Below, piece after piece: positions 1 through 8,500 of a stretch of DNA of 8,500 nucleotides. The notes below the pieces were generated by a model. The model was not told the DNA's origin. It ran no database searches and worked only from the letters and a program-made list of their open reading frames with translations. A program made the position numbers and the translations under genes. Positions within the stretch are counted from its first letter, which is position 1. Each line of letters opens with the position of its first letter. Origin of the DNA: an uncultured Propioniciclava sp. (lineage in GTDB: Bacteria > Actinomycetota > Actinomycetes > Propionibacteriales > Propionibacteriaceae); assembly GCA_937872005.1 (NCBI GenBank), contig CALMPQ010000068.1:1-8500 (forward strand). The letters are read 5' to 3'.

Positions 1-36
1 CAAGCCCTCGGCGGAATCGACACAAGCCCTCGGCGG
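1..36. repeat. 14-bp direct repeat, two copies with 22-bp period, just after mfd
   Basis: The 14-mer caagccctcggcgg occurs at 1-14 and again, identically, at 23-36, separated by aatcgaca. The second copy ends at the base immediately before the mfd stop codon (37-39). The period of 22 is not a multiple of three, so this is not a peptide repeat. It may be the end of a longer tandem array that extends left of the window. No hairpin followed by a T-run is visible, so it is not an obvious intrinsic terminator of mfd. Its function is unknown. Confidence 0.7.
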
Positions 37-3552
<3,516 letters not shown>

Positions 3553-3570
3553 CTCGCTCCGCGCTCTCGC

Positions 3571-3579
3571 TGCTAGGTT
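3571..3579 (+). promoter_or_regulatory. Candidate extended -10 promoter element for the 3620 gene
   Basis: The sequence TGCTAGGTT fits an extended -10 pattern (TGN followed by TANNNT) and is one of the few AT-leaning stretches in the 67-bp divergent gap. It would place transcription initiation near 3586, leaving a leader of about 34 bases that includes the GAGGAAGAG ribosome binding site at 3608-3616. No convincing -35 hexamer is found at the expected spacing, so the call is weak. Confidence 0.3.
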
Positions 3580-3619
3580 CGAAGACGTCCCCGCCCCGAC
3601 CCACCCCGAGGAAGAGACC

Positions 3620-4465
3620 ATGAACGGCGTGTTGCAAGGCATCAGCGAAGACGTGCGCTTCAACCACGCGGCGGCCGCCTCGCTGGCCACGGGCTGCCGC
3701 AACGCCGCCACGGCGATCGACGGTCAGACCGGGCCACGTGCCACCTGGGTGTCCCACGGGCTGGAGGACTTCGTCGGGTACTACGCCGACCTGTTCCGGC
3801 AGAACGGCACGACGCAGGCCGGCGATGCCTCCCGCCTGGCGGCCGCCCTGCGCGACGTGGCCACGAAGGTCGACTACCTTGCCGGCTCCGCCACGGCCGA
3901 GCAGAACCGCCGCGAGACGGCGCGCGCATGGAAGCGGCGCCAGGACGAGCGGGGCTTCTGGGATCACGTCTCGGACTGGTTCACCGGGGGCGAGGCGCCA
4001 CCCGTGGGTGGTCCCGACCCGGCCACCCCGCAGGCCGTGCCGGCGCCGGCCCCGCCCCAGCGTGAGCCGCTGACGGGGAGCGGTTCCACCGGCACCTCCT
4101 CAGCCAGACCCGCGAACCTGCGCAGCTTCGCCTCCAACTCCAGCGGCGCCAACCAGGAGTTGGCGCACTGGCCGGGATCCCTGCGCGGCCACTACGACAC
4201 GTTCGTGGCTGGCTGCGGCTGGGGCAGCCTCGATGCATCGGGCGTCTTGACCGCCTTCACCCAGAACCTGACGGCCAACGGCCAGGACGTGCAGTGGGCG
4301 AACACGGTCGCGGGCGCCTTCGAGGCCGCGGGGTCGTCGGGCGTCGTCACCATGAACAACGCCTCGATCACCGCCTCGCTCCAGGCGTCGGGGGTGAACC
4401 CCGAGCGCGCCGACCTCGTCATCGCCCCGCCCGAGGCGTACGGGTCGCCGCCGACCACCGGTTAG
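3620..4465 (+). CDS. Helical N-terminal part of an actinobacterial Rhs protein (type VII secretion-like domain), probably truncated
   Basis: The product is 281 residues. The ATG at 3620 follows GAGGAAGAG (3608-3616), a strong ribosome binding site. In-frame codons further upstream lie inside the divergent mfd gene and are not credible starts. Residues 1-115 look like an alpha-helical hairpin rich in Ala, ending in a highly charged helix (EQNRRETARAWKRRQDER, 94-111). Residues 124-163 are a Pro/Gly/Ser linker. Residues 164-281 form a second helical domain with CGWGSLDASGV at 199-209. There is no Sec signal peptide, membrane segment or catalytic motif. From memory of the family, this two-module arrangement is the N-terminus of actinobacterial Rhs toxins thought to use a WXG100-like/type VII route. 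The usual protein continues from PPTTG into a DPVNTATGN-like DUF6531 start. Here a TAG stop follows PPTTG directly, and Rhs coding resumes in another frame within a few bases. I infer this is the 5' fragment of one disrupted gene. A standalone secreted helper is the alternative. Confidence 0.72.
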   Translation: MNGVLQGISEDVRFNHAAAASLATGCRNAATAIDGQTGPRATWVSHGLEDFVGYYADLFRQNGTTQAGDASRLAAALRDVATKVDYLAGSATAEQNRRETARAWKRRQDERGFWDHVSDWFTGGEAPPVGGPDPATPQAVPAPAPPQREPLTGSGSTGTSSARPANLRSFASNSSGANQELAHWPGSLRGHYDTFVAGCGWGSLDASGVLTAFTQNLTANGQDVQWANTVAGAFEAAGSSGVVTMNNASITASLQASGVNPERADLVIAPPEAYGSPPTTG

Positions 4466-4472
4466 GGCCACG
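4461..4472 (+). other. Probable deletion/frameshift junction between the two halves of the Rhs gene
   Basis: The upstream ORF (codons starting at positions congruent to 2 mod 3) stops at TAG 4463-4465. The Rhs frame (codons congruent to 0 mod 3) is recognisable as protein from about 4470 (TTEAFWLGRDGDGF). In the Rhs frame the nearest upstream stop is TGA at 4395-4397, and no ATG, GTG or TTG occurs before GTG 4566. The DUF6531 module expected between PPTTG and FWLGRDG is absent. If the parent gene was one frame, the missing DNA has a length of 3n+2. I estimate some 270-350 bp from usual domain size. No long microhomology is obvious at the joint. Confidence 0.6.
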
Positions 4473-7400
4473 ACCGAGGCCTTCTGGCTGGGCCGTGACG
4501 GCGACGGCTTCACGATCACCGACAACACGGGCGCCCGCTGGCGCTTCGACGCAGCCGGCCGACTGGTGGAGACGGGCAACGGCCCCGGCACACGGGTCAG
4601 CATGCACTGGGACGGCACCCGACTGCTCGGTCTCGTCCACGAGCGCGGCCGCTCCGTCACGCTCGACTGGGCCGATGACCGGGTCCGGGCCGCGGTGGCG
4701 TCCGACGGCCGCCGCGTCGACTACGCGTACGACGAGGCGGGCCGCTTGGTGGCGGCGACGTCACACCGGGGCACCCGGCGCTACGCCTGGAACGAGGCCG
4801 GGCTGATCCAGGAGGTGACCGACGGCGACGGCGTCCGCGAGCTGGCGAACACCTACGACGGCCTGGGCCGCGTGGTCGAGCAGGTGTCGCCGCACGGCCG
4901 CCTGACGCGGTTCAGCTACCTGCCGGGCAACATCACGATGGTGGCCGACCCCGACGGGACGCGCTCCAACACCTGGATCCACGACACCCGTGCCCGTCTG
5001 GTCGGCATCGTGGACGCCGACGACCAGCGCGTCTCGCTCGCCCGCGACGCCTACGGCAACATCGTCATGGCCACCGAGCGCGACGGTTCGGTCACGGTCT
5101 CGGAGTACGACGAGCGTTCACGACTGACGGCACGCGTCACCCCCGCGGGCGCCCGCATCGAGACGGTGTGGGACCACGAGGACCGCATCGCATCGGTCAC
5201 CGTAGACGCCGACGGCCGACCCGCGACCACCTCGTTCCACTACCGCGACGGCGAGCGCAACCCCCACACGATCACCGACGCCGAGGGCGGCGCCACGACC
5301 TTCGAGTGGTCGCAGGGGCTGCTGACCGCGACGACCGACCCGATGGGCGTCCGCTTCACGCTGCGCCACGACGAGCACGGCGACATCGTCGCCTTCGCCG
5401 ACGGGGACGGGAACGAGGCGACCCTGGAGCGGGATGAGGCCGGGCGCATCGTCGCCAGCACGACCCCCCTCGGCCACCGCTCCACCTTCTCGTGGACCGG
5501 CGAGCTGCTCACCTCGCGCACCGACCCCGACGGCTCCACCTGGCGGTTCGAGCACACCCCCGCGGGACGCATCGCCGCGATCATCAACCCGCTCGGTGCC
5601 CGCACCGCGTACGAGCACGGCGACGCGGGGGACACCACACGGGTGACGGACCCCGTGGGCCGGACCACCCACCGTGTGTTCGACGTGCTCGGTAACCTCG
5701 CCGGCATCGAACTGCCGGACGGCAGCCGGTGGGAGTTCACCCACGACAACCTCTCCCGCCTGGTGGCCACGCTCGACCCCGAGGGCGGCGAGTGGCGCGC
5801 CGAGTACGACGTGAACGGCCGCGTCTCCCGCAGCATCGATCCCACCGGCCGCGAGACCGTGGTCACCCGCAGCGCCGACCACCTGACCGTCCGGACGGGA
5901 TCGGCCCGGGCGGACGGCCCACAGTCAACCCTGGTCACCGACCGGATCGGTCGGATCGTCTCGGTGAGCCGCCCCGGGCAGGGAAACCTGCTGACCCGCT
6001 ACGACCTGGCCGGGCGTCCGGTCGAGTACGTGGACGCCGAAGGCCACGTGACCACCCTGACCCGCGACGCCGCCGGTCGGGTCGTCCACCTCGCCCGCCC
6101 CGACGGCAGCACGATGAGCTACACCTACGACAACCGGGGCAAGCTGGCGTCGGTGACCGACGGCACGGGCGCGACCACCACGTTCACGTTCGACGCCGAC
6201 AGCCGACTCGTCGCCGAGACCGGCCCCACCGGCGACGCGATCACCTACGACTACGACGAGAACGGCAGCGTCGTGGCCCAGTTCCGGCCCGGTGAGGGTC
6301 GCACCGCGTGGACCTACGACGCCGCCGGGCGGGTCATCGCCACGCGCAGCCGTCTGTGGGGCACGCGGCGCTTCACCTACGACGCCGCCGACCAACTCGT
6401 CGAGGCCCGTGACGCCTTGGGGGGCGTCACCCGCTTCGCCTACGACGCCCTCGGCCGCTCGGTGGAGGTCACCGATCCCCTCGGGAACACGGTGCGGCGC
6501 GTCTTCAACGGGCGCGACCAGCTCATCGAGGAGACCGATGCCCTGGGTCACATCCTCCGCATCGGCCACGATGCCGCCGGACGCCTTGCCTGGTATGAGT
6601 CCCCCACCGGCGACCGCACCGCGTGGGAGTACGACGCGGACGGTGCCCTCGCCGAGGTGACCGCCAACGGTCGCACGGTCGCCCGCCACGCGCGCGACTT
6701 CACGACCAACACCCTCACGATCGACGACCGCACGGCCACCGATCACCCCGTCACCCACCACCTCCGCTGGGACGCGCGGGGGCAGTTGGTCGAACGCGCG
6801 CGCGACGGCGCCGCCGTCCGCTGGGCCTGGGACGCCGTGGGCCGCTGCGCCTCCGTCACGGCTCCGGATGGCGCCACCACGCGCTACACCTACGACGCGG
6901 CCGGTCGTCGGACGGCGATCGAGACCACCGGCGCCGTCCGGGTCGACATCTCCGTGGACCCGGCCGGCCGCGTGGTGGGCACCACTACCGACGGTTTGAC
7001 CCAGTCCTGGGTCTACGCGGGCGGCGAGGTGGTCGCCCACACGCTGCAGCGCGACGACCAGGTCACCCAGACCCACGTCGAACGCGACAGCGAGGGCCGG
7101 ATCACGGCGATCGTGCGCGACGGCGAGCGGACGGCGTACCAACACGATGCCGGCGGTCAACTCCTGGCTGCCCTCGGGGCGGGGGGCGATCACCGGTGGG
7201 CCTACGACCCGGCCGGCCGCTTGGTCGCCGAGTCCAGCCCCCACGGCGAGGTCACGTACTCGTACGACGCCGCCGGGCAACTCGTCCGCCGCGACGCCGA
7301 CGGCGCGACAACCACCTTCACCTACGACGCCGCCGGGCGACGCACCGGCGAGGAAGGCCCGGCCGGACGCCTCACCTTCCGCTGGAACGAGTTGGGTTGG

Positions 7401-8500
7401 CTCGCCGAGGTCGCCGGCCCACGGGGGCGCACCAGCCTCCATGTGGACGCCCTGGGCGAGTTGGCGCGGGTCGACGACGCCGACGTGTTCTGGAACATGG
7501 CCGAGCGCGGGGTCGCCCCGGTCCAGGTCGGTGGCGAGTCGATCGCCGCCGCACCCGGGCTCCTGGCGCGTGACGGCGTCTGGCAACCCACCGGTTGGCG
7601 TGCCCATCGGGGGGATGGCGTCGACCCGTGGACGGCCGCGACCGCGACCGCCCTTCCCGGCGGGATCCACCTGGGCGCCTCCGGCCAGGTGTCGTTCGCC
7701 GGCCTCGAGTGGCTGGGCGAGCGGGTGCACGACCCCGCATCGCGCGGCTTCCTGAGCCGTGACCCGCTCGACGCGATCGCCGGCGCGCCCTGGGCCGGCA
7801 GCCCGTACAGCTACGCCGGAAACGACCCGCTCCACGCCGTCGACCCGACCGGGCTCAGCCCCGTCACCGATGAGGAACTGGCCGCCTACACCCATGCCCA
7901 CCACACGGGCAGTTTCTGGGAGCGCAACGGCTCCCAAGTGATCGGCGGCCTCCTGGTGGTCGGCGGCGCCGCAGCGTTCTTCCTGATCCCGCCGCCCGCG
8001 GGCCAGATGATCGGTGGCGCTGCGCTGAGCGCGGGGGTGAACACCCTCCAGCAGTCCATCGCCAATCCGGGGCAGCCCATCGACTGGAGGGAGGTCGTCA
8101 TCAACGGCGCGCTGGGAGCCATCCCGGTGGGGCAGGCCGCCACGCTGGCGGGCGCCTTCGGCAAGGGCGCGCTGCAGGGCGCCGCGGCGGGTGCGATCAC
8201 CTCGGGGTACACGAACTGGCGCGACGGTGTCACGGGGTGGGATGCGGTCCAGAACATGATGGCGAGCATGGCTCAGGGCGCCGCCATGGGCGGCATCTTG
8301 AACGGAGGGGGCCACGCCTGGGCGAACCGCGCCCCGTCCACCGGCACCACGCCACCGGCCACGCCCGCCCCGTCGCCCGAGCTCACGCCCATTCCCCCCA
8401 CGGGTTCCTCCCCCCAGTTGGCCCTGCCGCCCGGCCCGTCGGCCATACCCCTGCCCGCTCTCCCGCCTGGGCCCTCGGCGACGCCCCAGCTCGCGCTGCC
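4470..8500 (+). CDS. RHS/YD-repeat polymorphic toxin, 5'-disrupted and running off the window
   Basis: One frame is open from 4398 to the window end with no stop; recognisable Rhs protein begins near 4470 (1,343 complete codons seen). Rhs proteins form a large beta-cocoon that encapsulates a C-terminal toxin used against competing cells. Numbering from 4470, residues 1-25 resemble the region just after DUF6531, 26-1000 carry about 35 YD repeats, 1050-1129 are the RHS-associated core ending in DPTGL, and 1130-1343 are a variable tail. No believable start exists: the first candidates are GTG 4566 and ATG 4602, both inside repeats and without a ribosome binding site. Translation therefore most likely depended on the gene fragment at 3620-4465, now out of frame. 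The piece may be a pseudogene, an unexpressed toxin or an assembly artefact. The toxin domain and immunity gene are outside the window. Family assignment is very secure; functional status is not. Confidence 0.88.
4545..7466 (+). repeat. Array of about 35 YD (RHS) peptide repeats
   Basis: The Rhs frame shows recurrent YDxxGR-type motifs about every 20-23 residues. Examples are FDAAGRLV (4545), YDEAGRLV near 4728, YDGLGRVV near 4854, YDLAGRPV near 6000, YDAAGRVI (6315), YDALGRSV near 6441, YDPAGRLV (7203), YDAAGQLV (7263), YDAAGRRT (7323) and VDALGELA (7443). The middle is degenerate (HDTRARLV, RDAYGNIV, FDVLGNLA), as is normal. In this family such repeats wind into a beta-sheet shell. At DNA level, the 16-mer tacgacgccgccgggc is exact at 6315, 7263 and 7323. 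Confidence 0.92.
7620..7856 (+). other. RHS repeat-associated core domain
   Basis: Residues from about 1051 to 1129 of the Rhs frame contain FAGLEWLGERVHDPASRGFL, then SRDPLDAIAG, then SPYSYAGNDPLHAVDPTGL ending at 7856. This is the classic core signature that separates the conserved shell from the variable toxin end, and the DPxGL motif marks the polymorphic boundary. In studied Gram-negative Rhs proteins an aspartyl-type self-cleavage occurs near this motif. Whether it happens here is unknown. Confidence 0.9.
7857..8500 (+). other. Variable C-terminal region: hydrophobic glycine-rich segments plus proline-rich linker (toxin not reached)
   Basis: After DPTGL the protein becomes non-repetitive. 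A hydrophobic stretch, VIGGLLVVGGAAAFFLI (7938-7988), is followed by PPPAGQMIGGAALSAGVNTL (7989-8048). A second small-residue-rich stretch, around AGAFGKGALQGAAAGAITSG, spans about 8106-8205, and an Ala/Gly/Met-rich one around ASMAQGAAMGGILNGGG lies near 8263-8315. From about 8334 the chain is mostly Pro, Ala, Thr and Ser, with LPPGPSA seen twice after 8418. I do not recognise a toxin fold here. The likely layout is core, glycine-zipper-like membrane-active or packing segment, flexible linker, then toxin beyond 8500. Confidence 0.7.
8415..8500 (+). repeat. Short proline-rich peptide repeat in the linker (LPPGPSA type)
   Basis: The translated linker reads QLALPPGPSA (8415-8444), then IPLPALPPGPSA, then TPQLALP to the window end. 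LPPGPSA is thus present twice and QLALP twice, and the array may continue past the window. The two DNA copies differ at synonymous positions (ccgcccggcccgtcg versus ccgcctgggccctcg), so the repeat is old or maintained at the protein level. It probably serves as an extended spacer between the shell and the toxin. Confidence 0.6.

Noticed and set aside
1..36. CRISPR array
   Set aside because: The repeat is only 14 bp with an 8-bp spacer and two visible copies, far below CRISPR repeat and spacer sizes.
3553..3619. SOS (LexA) box controlling mfd
   Set aside because: The TTCGAA at 3578-3583 is a short palindrome, but it does not match the actinobacterial CGAAC-N4-GTTCG pattern.
3553..3711. N-terminal extension of mfd to an ATG at 3711
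   Set aside because: It would overlap the well-supported 3620 gene on the other strand, has no similarity to Mfd N-termini as I know them, and includes the complement of the 3620 gene's ribosome binding site and promoter.
4398..4465. Programmed ribosomal frameshift joining the two Rhs-related frames
   Set aside because: No X-XXY-YYZ slippery heptamer was found in the overlap. A shift would still leave the DUF6531 module missing, so deletion explains the data better.
4566..4604. GTG 4566 or ATG 4602 as a true start of a stand-alone Rhs protein
   Set aside because: Both lie within YD-type sequence, have no upstream ribosome binding site, and would discard coding sequence that is clearly Rhs.
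5925..8315. Minus-strand open frame of 796 codons antisense to the Rhs gene
   Set aside because: Its protein is rich in G, R, A, V and D with no recognisable domain, while the plus strand gives textbook YD repeats throughout. Long antisense frames are expected in GC-rich genes.

Overview
This window is very GC-rich (I estimate about 70%), with strong G/C bias at third codon positions. The Mfd protein has a clearly actinobacterial character, resembling mycobacterial Mfd through most domains. The other locus is an Rhs/YD-repeat polymorphic toxin with helical, type VII-secretion-like N-terminal domains, an arrangement typical of Actinomycetota. My best guess is a member of Propionibacteriales or a related order. 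That is inferred from remembered family resemblance, not from a search.

Layout. Positions 1-36 hold two copies of a 14-bp direct repeat lying directly after the mfd stop codon. Positions 37-3552 (minus strand) encode a complete transcription-repair coupling factor, Mfd, with all helicase motifs intact. Positions 3553-3619 are a short divergent intergenic region with a candidate forward promoter. A perfect 9-bp DnaA box sits next to it, inside the first codons of mfd. Positions 3620-4465 (plus strand) encode a 281-residue protein made of two small alpha-helical domains joined by a proline-rich linker. It looks like the secretion/N-terminal part of an actinobacterial Rhs protein. From about 4470 to the end of the window, a single uninterrupted plus-strand reading frame (more than 1,340 codons) encodes about 35 YD/RHS repeats and the RHS-associated core. 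A variable C-terminal region with glycine-rich hydrophobic segments and a proline-rich linker follows. The toxin domain itself and any immunity gene lie beyond position 8500.

How they fit together. Mfd is a housekeeping repair gene and has no visible functional link to the divergent locus. The 3620-4465 ORF and the Rhs frame look like two halves of one gene. The first half ends in a stop exactly where the next Rhs domain (DUF6531, starting with a motif like DPVNTATGN) would be expected. The second half opens in a different frame, with no start codon near its beginning and already inside the region after DUF6531. The simplest reading is an out-of-frame internal deletion, either real (a decayed or switched-off toxin) or an assembly error. 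This is the most notable observation in the window. No RNA genes, insertion sequences or CRISPR arrays were seen.
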